Assembly (NCBI RefSeq): GCF_000147675.1
Contig: NZ_ADGQ01000044.1
Span: 1 to 51,430 of the forward strand
From: Peptostreptococcus stomatis DSM 17678
GTDB lineage: Bacteria > Bacillota > Clostridia > Peptostreptococcales > Peptostreptococcaceae
Direction: 5' to 3'
DNA: 51,430 nt
Part shown: positions 27,701 to 37,233 of the stretch, one piece after another
Numbering within the stretch: the stretch's first letter is position 1
Layout: each line of letters opens with the position of its first letter
Position numbers and translations under genes: made by a program
The notes under the pieces: model-generated
Seen by the model: only the letters and a program-made list of their open reading frames with translations
Database searches by the model: none
Told to the model about the DNA's origin: nothing

Positions 27701-29050
27701 CTACAAGATATGGTTATCTTCTGCCTTATCAAGAGCCTGTTTAACCAACTTAGATAGGCCTATTAGACCTATTACGTTAGGAATTACCATGATACCATTA
27801 AACATATCTGCTAGCTCCCAAACAAGGTCTACACGTAGACATGTACCCAAAACTATAAAGGCAAGTACTATTATCCTATATGGAGTCAGTCCCTTTTCAC
27901 CAAATAAGTACTTGATATTAGCTTCTGCAAAGAAGTACCAACCGATTATAGTCGAGAAGGCAAAGAACAATAAGGCTATGGCAACAAAGACCAAACCAAA
28001 CCCTCCAAAACCTGTCTCAAAGGCCTTCTGAGTTACTGCTATACCTGTTTCACCTGATAAGTTAGCACCCGTAGCTATAATAACTAGGGCACTTACATTC
28101 AATACTATAAAAGTATCTATAAATACACCTACTATAGCAACTAGACCCTGCTGAGTAGGATCGTCAACCTTGGCTATTGCATGGGCATGTGGTGTAGAAC
28201 CCATACCTGCTTCATTAGAGAATAAACCTCTGGCAACACCGTATCTAACTGCATCCTTAACAGCTACACCGGCAGCACCACCAAGAACTGCACTTGGGTT
28301 GAAGGCCCCCACAAAAATTTGCCTAATAGCATCAAGTGTGTCCGAACCCATTATAACAAGTATTATAAGACCTCCTATTATATAGAAGAATGCCATAATC
28401 GGTACTATCTTTTCTGTGAAAGAAGCTATTCTAGCAACACCACCAACAAAGATAAAACCAGATATGATTGCTAATACAATACCAACTATTAGTGGGTTTA
28501 CATGGAAAGCTGATTCAAAAGCTGTACCTATAGAGTTGGCCTGAACCATATTACCTATAAATCCAAGAGCCAAAACTATTGTGATTGCAAAAAAAGATGA
28601 TAAGAACTTACTGTTTAATCCATACCTTAAATAGTAGGCTGGACCACCAGTCACTTGTCCATTTACCTCTTTCTTAAATAACTGGGCTAAAACCGCTTCG
28701 GCAAAGATTGTTGCCATACCGAAAAAGGCACTAATCCACATCCAGAAAATTGCACCTGGACCACCTGAAACTATAGCCGTCGCAGCACCTGCCAGGTTAC
28801 CTGTACCAACCTGGGCAGCTATTGCCGTTGCAAGAGACTGGAATGATGACATACCCTCTTTACCGGCCTTTTCTCCCCTCAAACTAAATCCTCCAAAAGC
28901 CTGTTTAAAAGCCTTGGCAAATTTCCTAAGCTGTATACCCTTCAAAGAAATAGTGAAGAATATACCACATCCCACTAGGATCACCAATAGGACTTTTCCC
29001 CATAGTATACCATTTATGGCAACTACGATTTTTAATAATGCATCATTCAT
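27701..29050 (-). CDS. AGCS-family alanine/glycine:cation symporter
   Basis: A 449-residue polytopic membrane protein of the alanine or glycine:cation symporter family (AGCS, LeuT fold), importing alanine and/or glycine with sodium or protons. Signature blocks are GTGNLAGAATAIVSGGPGAIFWMWISAFFGMATIFAE (shown in parts: GTGNLAGAATAIVSGGPGA and FWMWISAFFGMATIFAE), KEVNGQVTGGPAYYLRYGL, GLFSNEAGMGSTPHAHAIA and FAFSTIIGWYFFAE. About 10-11 hydrophobic helices are visible. The start ATG follows a G-rich ribosome site that lies inside one arm of an inverted repeat (29056-29126). Confidence 0.94.
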   Translation of the reverse strand: MNDALLKIVVAINGILWGKVLLVILVGCGIFFTISLKGIQLRKFAKAFKQAFGGFSLRGEKAGKEGMSSFQSLATAIAAQVGTGNLAGAATAIVSGGPGAIFWMWISAFFGMATIFAEAVLAQLFKKEVNGQVTGGPAYYLRYGLNSKFLSSFFAITIVLALGFIGNMVQANSIGTAFESAFHVNPLIVGIVLAIISGFIFVGGVARIASFTEKIVPIMAFFYIIGGLIILVIMGSDTLDAIRQIFVGAFNPSAVLGGAAGVAVKDAVRYGVARGLFSNEAGMGSTPHAHAIAKVDDPTQQGLVAIVGVFIDTFIVLNVSALVIIATGANLSGETGIAVTQKAFETGFGGFGLVFVAIALLFFAFSTIIGWYFFAEANIKYLFGEKGLTPYRIIVLAFIVLGTCLRVDLVWELADMFNGIMVIPNVIGLIGLSKLVKQALDKAEDNHIL

Positions 29051-29055
29051 TAAAA

Positions 29056-29126
29056 AAACACCCCCTTGTATTTTATTTATATCAATCGTATAACGAATAA
29101 TACCAATTTTATACTCGAGGGTGTTT
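29056..29126. repeat. Inverted repeat flanking the symporter 5' leader
   Basis: AAACACCC (29056-29063) and GGGTGTTT (29119-29126) are perfect 8-bp arms about 55 nt apart. The left arm contains the symporter ribosome site, so pairing could hide it. A small TCGT-ATA-ACGA palindrome lies in the loop. Confidence 0.4.
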
Positions 29127-29139
29127 AAATTTCAATTAG

Positions 29140-31284
29140 CTACTGCATAACACCTTCAAGCAAATTGTATATCTCTTTGTATGAGTTAGCATTTATACCT
29201 CCTCCTATCTGGTATAGAAGGCTTGTACTCCTTGGATATAGGACATCTCTCTGGTACTGGGAAACACTAGATGATGCCAGCACTATAGGTGAATCAGACT
29301 TCTGAGCAAAGGCACTAACTGTAATAGCATCTATCGGTGCATTACTCCTAGTTATAAATACCTTTGGAGAGAATGATTTCGTATAGAATTTTTCTATTAC
29401 CTTAGTATTGGTTTGAATTCTATCATTACCATATATCCTGTTTGAACTTAGATTCATATTTAAGGCTGAGCCCAATTGATTTATTACTGAGTCTGACAGT
29501 ACATCCGGACCACCTATGAAATATATGTTTTTAACCTGCTTGTTCTTTATCCAATTAATTGAATCCTGGTTTATAGACTTATTTGATGAAACTATAATAG
29601 GATTCCTGTTTTTACCTGCCTTAGATGCTATTGACAAAACATCCACTAGGGCTTCCTTACTAGCTATGTAGACTGTATCTACCTGCTTATCTTGTGCTAA
29701 CTTATCTGCAATTTGCCTAGATGCCACTTCAATATCTGAACTATATATTTTTTCTATAGTCACATTAGATAATTCTCCCTCTATGCTTTTAAGGTCCCTG
29801 TTGATTGCAAAGTTATTTGTGCCTACAAGGATTACCTTCCTGGCTCCTAGCCTCTTTATTTCCTTTATTGTGTTGTCACTGAGTTTATTTGGATAGCTAA
29901 GTAATATTGGGGCATTGTAACTTGCTGCTAGAGGACTTGATACCACTCCAGCTATCAGGTCTTTACCATTTACCAATACTACTGTTGATGATCCATTTTT
30001 CCAACCCTGCTGGCTGATTTTTACAGCAGTTTCTGCCCTATTGGCCCCCCACAATTTATTTTGATATGGGTACCTCCTGTTAGGGTCTGGTTGCTGGTCA
30101 GTAGGATTTGTAGTAGTGTATAGGGACTTTAAGTCGTTTGCAACCTGTCCTATATTTACTATATCCTTGGCAGAGAAGAAGACGCTTCCCTTTATATCTT
30201 TATACTTTCTATTTAAGTTAATCTGACTTTTGATTTCTGCTGCTACATTTTCACCATTGTATTCATCTTGACCATGCTTGTAGATACCCTGACCTATATA
30301 TAGGTCTACTCCTGTACCCCTCACCTGGTCGGACCACCATTTTACCAATGTAGCATAATCTGCCTTTGGATGCCCAATTCTCCAGTATACCTGAGGTACT
30401 ACATAGTCTACTAAACCATTCTTAATCCAGTACCTAGTATCTGCGTATTGCTTATTATATGACTCTCCCCCACTAGTTCTGGAGCCATTGGAATCATTGC
30501 TGTAATTCCTCCATATACCAGCTGGGCTAATACCAAAGACAACATTAGAGTTTATTGACTTTATCCTATCCCTTACTGTCTTGACCATATTGTTTATGTT
30601 GGCCCTTCTCCAGTTGTCTATACTTCCACTGCCATACTGGTTAAATGTATTGGAATCTGGGAAACCAGGACCTGGATAGAAATAGTCATCAAAATGTATT
30701 CCATCAACCTGATAATTTTCAACTATCTCTGCTACCACATCTGATATATACTTGGTTACTTCTGGCTTACCAGGATCATAGTACCACTTGCCCTGGTACT
30801 TGATTACCCAATCCCTATGAGTATTTATAGGATTTGATGGTGATGTGGAGCTAATATCATCATATATACTGGCCCTGTATGGGTTAAGCCAAGCATGCAC
30901 CTTCATACCCCTCTTATGAGATTCCTCTAAGATAAACTGTAGGGGATCATATCCCGGGTCATTACCCTGCTTGCCTGTTAAAAACCTCGACCATGGACTG
31001 ATATTTGACTTATAAAATGCATCTGACTCCGGTCTAACCTGGATCATTACGGTGTTTATTCCTACATTCTTTAGTCTGTCTAGTAGACTTATATACTCCT
31101 GCTTCTGTTTTTCTGAATTACCATAAGAAGCTTTTGAAGGCCAGTCTATATTGAATACTGTAGATATCCATGCTGCCCTGACTTCCGAATCTTGGGCCTT
31201 GACCGGACCCAAACTAGCCATAGATGATAGTAACATGCTAAGGGCTAGAGCTAGTGTTGCTACAAAAGAAATTTTCTTCTTCAT
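29140..31284 (-). CDS. Secreted GHL10 glycoside hydrolase with three CWB2 repeats (Cwp19-like)
   Basis: A 714-residue surface protein. Signal peptide (about 1-30, KKKISFVATLALALSMLLSS), then a glycosyl hydrolase-like 10 domain (DUF187, about 34-385: VRAAWISTVFNIDWPS, HAWLNPYRAS, VDGIHFDDYFYP with D199/D200, VFGISPAGIWRN, YVVPQVYW). A short Pro-rich linker follows, then three CWB2 repeats (about 410-714), each with ILLS/IVLA and YxIGG-type blocks (VILVGTN, IYFIGGPD, LYQIGGGI). CWB2 triplets hold proteins on the PSII-type polymer. The same domain pair occurs in C. difficile Cwp19, reported as a peptidoglycan lytic enzyme, so autolysis or wall remodelling is likely. Confidence 0.92.
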   Translation of the reverse strand: MKKKISFVATLALALSMLLSSMASLGPVKAQDSEVRAAWISTVFNIDWPSKASYGNSEKQKQEYISLLDRLKNVGINTVMIQVRPESDAFYKSNISPWSRFLTGKQGNDPGYDPLQFILEESHKRGMKVHAWLNPYRASIYDDISSTSPSNPINTHRDWVIKYQGKWYYDPGKPEVTKYISDVVAEIVENYQVDGIHFDDYFYPGPGFPDSNTFNQYGSGSIDNWRRANINNMVKTVRDRIKSINSNVVFGISPAGIWRNYSNDSNGSRTSGGESYNKQYADTRYWIKNGLVDYVVPQVYWRIGHPKADYATLVKWWSDQVRGTGVDLYIGQGIYKHGQDEYNGENVAAEIKSQINLNRKYKDIKGSVFFSAKDIVNIGQVANDLKSLYTTTNPTDQQPDPNRRYPYQNKLWGANRAETAVKISQQGWKNGSSTVVLVNGKDLIAGVVSSPLAASYNAPILLSYPNKLSDNTIKEIKRLGARKVILVGTNNFAINRDLKSIEGELSNVTIEKIYSSDIEVASRQIADKLAQDKQVDTVYIASKEALVDVLSIASKAGKNRNPIIVSSNKSINQDSINWIKNKQVKNIYFIGGPDVLSDSVINQLGSALNMNLSSNRIYGNDRIQTNTKVIEKFYTKSFSPKVFITRSNAPIDAITVSAFAQKSDSPIVLASSSVSQYQRDVLYPRSTSLLYQIGGGINANSYKEIYNLLEGVMQ

Positions 31285-31593
31285 TTTCTTCCTCCTAATA
31301 AAACATCAACTAGCCAGTATGTAAAACACCCACATTCTATTATTTATTTATATATAATTAATGTTATGCTTTATATACTACTATAAGATTCTCAATTAAA
31401 CAATAATTATAGATAAATTGAATATATATATTTGTGTTATATACAAAATCTATAGTTCCTACTACATACTGGTTATAAAAGTTCTTTTTACTAAAAATGC
31501 GACTATAATGCAACATGTAAATGTCGATTATAGTCGCAATATTTTCATAGATTAAATTGCCTATATGTTTCAAACTATATATTAGCTTGATAT
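31285..31593 (-). other. Intergenic region between the NlpC/P60 and GHL10 genes
   Basis: 309 nt without a supported gene. It holds the NlpC/P60 terminator (31491-31538) and, on the GHL10 side, an AT-rich stretch with a weak promoter-like pair (TTAATT-16-TAGAAT) and the ribosome site taggagg before the GHL10 ATG. A 69-codon frame inside (31364-31573) overlaps the terminator and is judged spurious. Confidence 0.5.
31491..31538 (-). terminator. Intrinsic terminator of the NlpC/P60 gene
   Basis: TGCGACTATAA (31498-31508) and TTATAGTCGCA (31528-31538) are perfect 11-bp arms. On the minus strand a T run follows (forward A-run 31493-31497). Confidence 0.85.
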
Positions 31594-32823
31594 TTACTGT
31601 ATGACTCTTCTTGCAGTTGTATAACCACCTAGGTTAGCTATTGTAACTGTTGAGCCTGGCTGTGGAGCGTGTATATACTTTCCATTACCTATATAAAGGG
31701 CTACATGATGAACTGGTGAACCCCAGAAAATCAAGTCTCCTGGTCTTAATTCAGATCTTGACACATATGTACCTACAGTAGCCTGGTCCTTAGATACTCT
31801 TGGTAGGGTAATTCCTGCCCCATGACTAAATGAATATAACATAAGACCTGAACAGTCGAAAGTATTAGGCCCCTGGGCACCCCAGACATAGTTAGAACCA
31901 ATCTTTGACTTGGCAACTTCAATAACCTTGTTTATCTTGATCTGAGAAGAGCTGGATGCAAGACTACCACCCTTGTTAAACTTATAAGTTATACCCTTAA
32001 TGTTTGTAGTCGTATTTGTCAGCATCACACCATTTTGGTCAAAATAGTATAGGTTGTTATCAATCTTTCTCCATAGGTTTTCTGCCCTATTAAAGCTATT
32101 TAAGAAATAGTACCACTTGCCGTTTTCCTTGTACCATCCTCTTACCTTTTTGCCATCCTGGTACCTGTAGTACTTACCGGCTTCGTATAGTACACCATTC
32201 TTCTTTTTTGAAGCGGCCTCTACTAGGGTTTGCTGACCTAAATCGTATAGCTTCTGCTGTTCAGCACTTACCTCATTTAACTTTTTGCTAGAATCTAAGT
32301 CAACCATATGACCATTCTTGTTAAACTGGTATTCCTTACCATCTATACTTATCTTCTGGTCCTTGATCATTATACCATCTTTGTTAAAGTAGTATAAGTT
32401 TCCATTTATCTTCCTCCACATATTTTGTGGAAGTTCATATGTGTTTATAATATAGTACTTGTTACCCTTGTACTCTATCCATCCCTTTTTCTGTACGTTA
32501 TTCACGTAAAAATACCACTTGCCATTTTCCTTTATAAATCCATTAGAACCATTATTAGCTGCCTTTAATGGATTTTCATTTGGAGTAACTTCCAACTGGC
32601 TTTCCTCTGGTGTATTAGATGCCTGACTATCTGTGTCAGAAGTAACTGCTTCTGCACCATCATTAGTGGTCTGGCTATCTTCAGCGGTTTGTTGGCTAGT
32701 TATTTCTTCAACTTGTTCATCTGCCTTTACATTAGCTGTATACATAAAAGCACTAGATGACAAAACAAATGTCGCTAAGGCTATGGCAATTATTTTCTTA
32801 CTCGTTCTCTTTTTAAACTGCAT
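31594..32823 (-). CDS. Secreted NlpC/P60 endopeptidase with choline-binding-type repeats
   Basis: A 409-residue wall hydrolase. Signal peptide to about residue 34 (SKKIIAIALATFVLSSSAFM, then VKADEQ), an acidic Ser/Thr/Glu-rich linker to about 92, two blocks of aromatic CW_binding_1-like repeats (97-175 and 209-285, e.g. ENGKWYYFLNSFNRAENLW and NLYYFDQNGVML), and a C-terminal NlpC/P60 domain with C324 (FDCSGLM), H373 (HHVALYIG) and H385 (YIHAPQ). It should cut peptide stems of peptidoglycan. Unlike its neighbours it has no CWB2 repeats. A promoter with a palindrome next to the -35 box lies upstream. Confidence 0.93.
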   Translation of the reverse strand: MQFKKRTSKKIIAIALATFVLSSSAFMYTANVKADEQVEEITSQQTAEDSQTTNDGAEAVTSDTDSQASNTPEESQLEVTPNENPLKAANNGSNGFIKENGKWYFYVNNVQKKGWIEYKGNKYYIINTYELPQNMWRKINGNLYYFNKDGIMIKDQKISIDGKEYQFNKNGHMVDLDSSKKLNEVSAEQQKLYDLGQQTLVEAASKKKNGVLYEAGKYYRYQDGKKVRGWYKENGKWYYFLNSFNRAENLWRKIDNNLYYFDQNGVMLTNTTTNIKGITYKFNKGGSLASSSSQIKINKVIEVAKSKIGSNYVWGAQGPNTFDCSGLMLYSFSHGAGITLPRVSKDQATVGTYVSRSELRPGDLIFWGSPVHHVALYIGNGKYIHAPQPGSTVTIANLGGYTTARRVIQ

Positions 32824-32864
32824 CTCTGCCTCCTTTAGTTAAAATATATCCATCAACAAATACA

Positions 32865-32893
32865 ATTCTATCATAAATAAGAAAATAAAGCAA
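32865..32893 (-). promoter_or_regulatory. Promoter of the NlpC/P60 gene
   Basis: Minus-strand TTGCTT (32888-32893), 17-nt spacer, TAGAAT (32865-32870). The -35 box directly touches the long palindrome at 32894-32922. Confidence 0.65.
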
Positions 32894-32922
32894 GGTAAAA
32901 ATTACAATTTGTAACTTTTACC
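32894..32922 (-). terminator. 29-nt palindrome: murJ operon terminator and possible operator
   Basis: Arms GGTAAAA/TTTTACC and TTACA/TGTAA nest into a near-perfect palindrome (one mismatch pair). It lies 32 nt after the murJ stop, with a T-rich but interrupted tail, so it can end the polymer operon. Its core ATTACA-ATT-TGTAAC resembles the palindrome at the CWB2-amidase promoter. Confidence 0.6.
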
Positions 32923-32954
32923 CTGTCTACACTAATATATATTTACATTTTTAA

Positions 32955-34514
32955 CTATTTCTGTAACTTTTTAATCTTTCTTTTTACTACTCCAAAGAAC
33001 ATATCAAAAATCATTTCATACTCTTCTACCTTTAGGAAGTGCATTACTATTGCATATATGATTACTCCCACTCCTACGGCTGAAAGCAGGGCTATAAGCT
33101 TTAATAATAGGCCACCAACCAGGCTCGCCCCTACTATTCCATATACCAACTTTACACCTAGGCCCATTATTAAGGCAGCAAAAAGGGCTTTTGCAAAGAC
33201 TATATAATTGTCCCTAGATGAGTATCCCTCGATCTTCTTTTTCATACTGCGATTGAAAAGGAAGAGACCTATATAGGCCGATACTGCAGTAGCAATTGCC
33301 AGTCCCTTATATCCTAGTGGTTTAACCAGTATCAAATTTAAACTGATATTAAATACTATAGATATGATACTATTTATCATAGGGGTCTTGCTATCTTCCA
33401 TAGAATAAAAACCCCTCGTAAGGACATCCCTTAGGGCAAAGGCCAGGATACCAATTACATATATTAACAAGATGCTAGCCGTCATAGTTGTATCCTTAGA
33501 TGTAAAGGCATTTCTTTGGAAAAGAACTTCTACTATCTGTTTTGAAAGTACTATGCAACCTACAATTATAGGTACAAGAGCCACTATTATTACATTCATA
33601 GTCTTTTTCAAGCTATTTAAAAAGCTATCCATCCTCTCAGAAACTATCATACTGGATAACCTTGGATATATGACAGCCAGTATAGATGTTATAAATAGGG
33701 CTTGAACAAATTCATATAGCTTTATTGCATAGCTAAAAGATGCTACTACATCCGTTCCCAACAAAGAAGCCAAGGACTTGTCTACTATTGAATTTATCTG
33801 GTTGGCTCCTACCCCTATAACTACTGGTAGTATAAGAATCATCATATCCTTCATAACGGGATCCTGAAGGTTTATCCTTGGCCTATACCTGTATCCCTCC
33901 TTATATACAAAAGGAAGCTGAAAAAGAGCCTTGGCTGATATAGCTATAAGTGTACCTACTACCAGGACCATTGGACTTGTCTTCAAACTTAAGAATATAG
34001 ATACTATTATAATTACACTGTAAGGCATACCTATAAAGCCTGGAATTACATACCTCTTTTTTATCTGTAGGTAGGATGTAAATATGTTAGCCAGTCCAAC
34101 AAATACTATGCTTGGTAGCAAAATTCTAGTGTACTGGACACATAGCGTATACACATCTCCCTGATAACCTGGTGCAAAAACCTTAACCAAGGGACCTGCA
34201 AAGATAATACCTAGGCCCGCTATTGCTAGACAGACTATGACCACAAGATTAACAACTGAATTTAAAAATCCCATTGCCCTTTCAGTAGAATCTTCGGTTT
34301 CTAATTTATTGTAAAGGGGTATCAGACTTGTAGCTAAAGCCGTACCTATTACTGCAAAGAGTATTGTAGATATACTATTGGCAGTTGAATATACTGCGGC
34401 ATACTTTCCCGTACCATAAGCCGATGCCAAGACACTATCCCTAAAGAGACCCAATACCTTGGAAACTATGGTAACTATCATCAAAAGGACGGTAGCCTTT
34501 GCTGCTTTTGACAT
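32955..34514 (-). CDS. murJ: MurJ/MviN-family lipid-linked oligosaccharide flippase
   Basis: A 519-residue MOP-superfamily membrane protein with about 14 helices. It starts with the family pattern SKAAKATVLLMIVTIVSKVL then GLFRDSVLASAYGTG. MurJ flips lipid II; relatives inside polymer clusters may flip other undecaprenyl-linked units. Its place as the last gene of the polymer operon suggests a dedicated flippase, as proposed for MviN in the C. difficile PSII locus. It starts 11 nt after the dehydratase stop. Confidence 0.92.
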   Translation of the reverse strand: MSKAAKATVLLMIVTIVSKVLGLFRDSVLASAYGTGKYAAVYSTANSISTILFAVIGTALATSLIPLYNKLETEDSTERAMGFLNSVVNLVVIVCLAIAGLGIIFAGPLVKVFAPGYQGDVYTLCVQYTRILLPSIVFVGLANIFTSYLQIKKRYVIPGFIGMPYSVIIIVSIFLSLKTSPMVLVVGTLIAISAKALFQLPFVYKEGYRYRPRINLQDPVMKDMMILILPVVIGVGANQINSIVDKSLASLLGTDVVASFSYAIKLYEFVQALFITSILAVIYPRLSSMIVSERMDSFLNSLKKTMNVIIVALVPIIVGCIVLSKQIVEVLFQRNAFTSKDTTMTASILLIYVIGILAFALRDVLTRGFYSMEDSKTPMINSIISIVFNISLNLILVKPLGYKGLAIATAVSAYIGLFLFNRSMKKKIEGYSSRDNYIVFAKALFAALIMGLGVKLVYGIVGASLVGGLLLKLIALLSAVGVGVIIYAIVMHFLKVEEYEMIFDMFFGVVKRKIKKLQK

Positions 34515-34525
34515 AACTTTCTCCT

Positions 34526-35971
34526 CTATATTAACTTGTTGACATCTTCAGGTTTCTTGTAGCTGTCAACTAACTTCTTTATCAAACTAATTACTCTTGG
34601 GACATCTTCATCTTCTGAAGCCAACTTTAACTCCTCCAGTTGGCCAAAAATTTCGTCCCTATTAAATTCCTGTGGCTTGCCTATGAAAATTTTATTATGA
34701 TCAGTAACTTTCAGGCCCTCTTCTGCCATTAAAAGCTCCTCATATAACTTTTCACCTGGTCTTAAACCTGTGTATACTATATCTATATCTACATCCGGTT
34801 CAAAACCACTAAGCCTTATTATATTCCTTGCCAGGTCATCTATTTTGACTGGATCACCCATGTCCAGGACAAAAATTTCCCCGCCAGAGGCCATGGCACC
34901 TGCCTGCATTACCAGGGCAACTGCCTCAGGTATAGTCATAAAGTACCTAATTATATCCTTATGAGTAACAGTTACAGGACCTCCCGCTTGGATTTGAGAC
35001 TTAAAAAGTGGCACTACTGATCCATTACTTCCCAATACATTGCCAAACCTAACCGCTACAAAGTCTGTAGGACTATTTTCGTTATAAATCTGGATCAATT
35101 TTTCTGCCAATCTCTTTGTCGCCCCCATTATATTAGTAGGGTTAACAGCCTTGTCAGTAGATATAAGAACAAATTTCTTTACACCATACTTATCTGAAAT
35201 CTTTAGGAGGTTTAGTGTACCAAATACATTGTTTTTAACTGCTTCAGTAGGATTTGCCTCCATCAAGGGCACATGTTTGTGGGCGGCCGCATGAAAGACA
35301 ATATCCGGTCTGTACTTAGAAAAAATCTCTTCTAGTCTCTTTTCCTCCCTTATATTGGCTATCACTACATCCATATCCAACTGGTGGTCATACTTCATCA
35401 AAAGTTCCTGTTGCACATTATATACATTGTTTTCATAATTATCAAGCAGTATTATCTTCCTAGGACCATACTTGTATATCTGTCGGCATAATTCAGAGCC
35501 TATAGTACCACCTGCCCCAGTAACCATAACGATCTTATGGGATATATAGCCCCTTATCTTGTCCATGTCTAGATTTACCGGGTCCCTTCCAAGAAGGTCA
35601 TCTATTTCTACATCCCTGATTATCTTAAAATCTACCTTACCGTCTATTATCTCCAAGAAGCTTGGTATGGTCTTTGTATAGCAAGACGTAGCCCTGCAAA
35701 TGTCTATTATTTCCTTCTTCCTCTTGTTGCTTATATTTGCTATAGAAAATATGATTTCATCAACCATAAATTTCTTGACGATGTCTGGTATATCATCTAC
35801 CCTACCATCAACTGTCTTACCACAAACCTCTTGACCTAGTAATTGCTCATTGTCATCAATAAGTGCAACAACCTGCCTATTTAATTTTCCCTTATTTTTA
35901 TTAATTTCATTGATGACCATCTGGCCAGCTTCACCTGCACCAACTATCATCACCCTCGACAATTTCGCCAT
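34526..35971 (-). CDS. NDP-sugar 4,6-dehydratase/epimerase (CapD/PglF-like, soluble form)
   Basis: A 481-residue protein with two Rossmann regions: an N-terminal CoA-binding-like domain (MIVGAGEAGQMVINEI) and an extended SDR catalytic domain (MVTGAGGTIGSELCRQIYK, FHAAAHKHVPLMEANP, LISTDKAVNPTNIMGATKR with the S/T-D-K set and the M-x3-K in place of Y-x3-K, FGNVLGSNGSVVPLF). This matches UDP-HexNAc 4,6-dehydratases of the CapD/PglF type, but the usual N-terminal membrane helices are missing, so it is probably cytoplasmic. It should make a 4-keto-6-deoxy sugar precursor for the polymer. Upstream, 35985-36005 has a small AAACTT/AAGTTT hairpin followed by Ts. Confidence 0.88.
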   Translation of the reverse strand: MAKLSRVMIVGAGEAGQMVINEINKNKGKLNRQVVALIDDNEQLLGQEVCGKTVDGRVDDIPDIVKKFMVDEIIFSIANISNKRKKEIIDICRATSCYTKTIPSFLEIIDGKVDFKIIRDVEIDDLLGRDPVNLDMDKIRGYISHKIVMVTGAGGTIGSELCRQIYKYGPRKIILLDNYENNVYNVQQELLMKYDHQLDMDVVIANIREEKRLEEIFSKYRPDIVFHAAAHKHVPLMEANPTEAVKNNVFGTLNLLKISDKYGVKKFVLISTDKAVNPTNIMGATKRLAEKLIQIYNENSPTDFVAVRFGNVLGSNGSVVPLFKSQIQAGGPVTVTHKDIIRYFMTIPEAVALVMQAGAMASGGEIFVLDMGDPVKIDDLARNIIRLSGFEPDVDIDIVYTGLRPGEKLYEELLMAEEGLKVTDHNKIFIGKPQEFNRDEIFGQLEELKLASEDEDVPRVISLIKKLVDSYKKPEDVNKLI

Positions 35972-36071
35972 ACCTCACCTTTCATGAAAAAACTTATAAA
36001 AGTTTCATATATACCATATGATTATACAAGATAAAGCTCCAGTAAAAACAACCGGACTTTGCAAGTATAAT

Positions 36072-37172
36072 CTATCTATTTTCCAGTACCATATCATATA
36101 GCTTGGATATATCCTCAAAGTTATCCTCAAACCTATAAGTAGACACGACAAAGTCTCTTGCATTTTTACCCATAGCTAATCTCATATTATCATCAGTCAT
36201 AAGCTTATCCATAGCAGCTAGAAGTGTCTCCGCAGACTTTGATTCCACTATCAAGCCTGTTTGACCTTCTTCTACGGATTCCGGATGACCACCAACCCTA
36301 GTGATGATTACCGGAACCTGGCAGGCCTGTGATTCAATTGCAGACACACCAAATCCTTCCCTCAAAGATGGGAAAACACATATATCACATGAGTTGTATG
36401 TAGCCACTATGACATCAGGTTGAACCCTACCAAGAAATCTTATTGATTCCCTTGATTCTAGTCCGGCCACTTGTTCTTTAAGGGTCGCTTCTTCTTGACC
36501 ACTACCCCCTATTATGAGCCTTAACTTCTTCCCCTTGTAAAGGCCCTGGTACTTAGTGTAAAGGTTGTCATAGGCCTCTATAAGGTATTTAATACCATAC
36601 TTCTTTTCTAAACTTTTTACTATGCCAAATGTAAAATAGGTTTCGTCCTTGGCCTCATCCATAGGTGTAAACCTATTAGTATCAACACCAAAATAGGTGA
36701 TATAAACATTTTTATTAGTGTATAGGTTGGCCTCTCTAGCCATATCTACACTATTTGAAAAAATATAGTCTGCTTTTTTAAAATTATACTTAATAATCAT
36801 CTTTTGAAGCAGACCCTTTCTAGGAAAATCATATATGTCCGTACCCCATACTGATAGTATATAAGGCCTATAAGCCATTAGGGCCCCCAAAAATCCATAG
36901 GAACTAGCATACTGGGCATGTAAAAAATCAGGTTTAATCTTCTCAATTAGGGCCTTGATTTCCTTCCTGTGTTTAAGGTAACTGAACTTACTAAAGAGTC
37001 CCTTGTTCCTGACTTCATTTACATTTGTTTGAAAGTTGTGAACCGTCACACCTTCTATGCTCCCCCCATTTAGGGATATTATTTCTATCTCATAGCCCTT
37101 CTTTAAAAAGAAGTCACACCACTTTTTAACATGAGGGTTCGAAGCATCCGCTAAATAACAAATCTTTGGCAT
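36072..37172 (-). CDS. Glycosyltransferase family 4
   Basis: A 366-residue GT-B glycosyltransferase. The N-terminal half has PDFLHAQYASSYGFLGAL and ILSVWGTDIYDFPRKG. The C-terminal donor-binding half has FTFGIVKSLEKKYGIKYLIEA, RLIIGGSGQEE, FPSLREGFGVSAIESQACQV and PVIITRVGGHPESVEEGQTG, the E-x7-E type motif of retaining GT4 enzymes. No membrane segment is seen; it should act at the inner membrane face on the undecaprenyl-linked repeat. Sugar specificity cannot be read from the sequence. It lies 61 nt after a GT2 gene and 100 nt before the dehydratase gene. Confidence 0.9.
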   Translation of the reverse strand: MPKICYLADASNPHVKKWCDFFLKKGYEIEIISLNGGSIEGVTVHNFQTNVNEVRNKGLFSKFSYLKHRKEIKALIEKIKPDFLHAQYASSYGFLGALMAYRPYILSVWGTDIYDFPRKGLLQKMIIKYNFKKADYIFSNSVDMAREANLYTNKNVYITYFGVDTNRFTPMDEAKDETYFTFGIVKSLEKKYGIKYLIEAYDNLYTKYQGLYKGKKLRLIIGGSGQEEATLKEQVAGLESRESIRFLGRVQPDVIVATYNSCDICVFPSLREGFGVSAIESQACQVPVIITRVGGHPESVEEGQTGLIVESKSAETLLAAMDKLMTDDNMRLAMGKNARDFVVSTYRFEDNFEDISKLYDMVLENR

Positions 37173-37233
37173 ATAAACCTCCTAGTTAACCCATTTATTT
37201 TATGCCTTTATGCTTAATTAATACTAAACAAGG

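Noticed and set aside
31364-31573. 69-codon minus-strand frame in the 309-nt gap
   Set aside because: It overlaps the NlpC/P60 terminator, is Ile/Tyr/Asn-rich as expected from AT-rich noise, and lacks a ribosome site.
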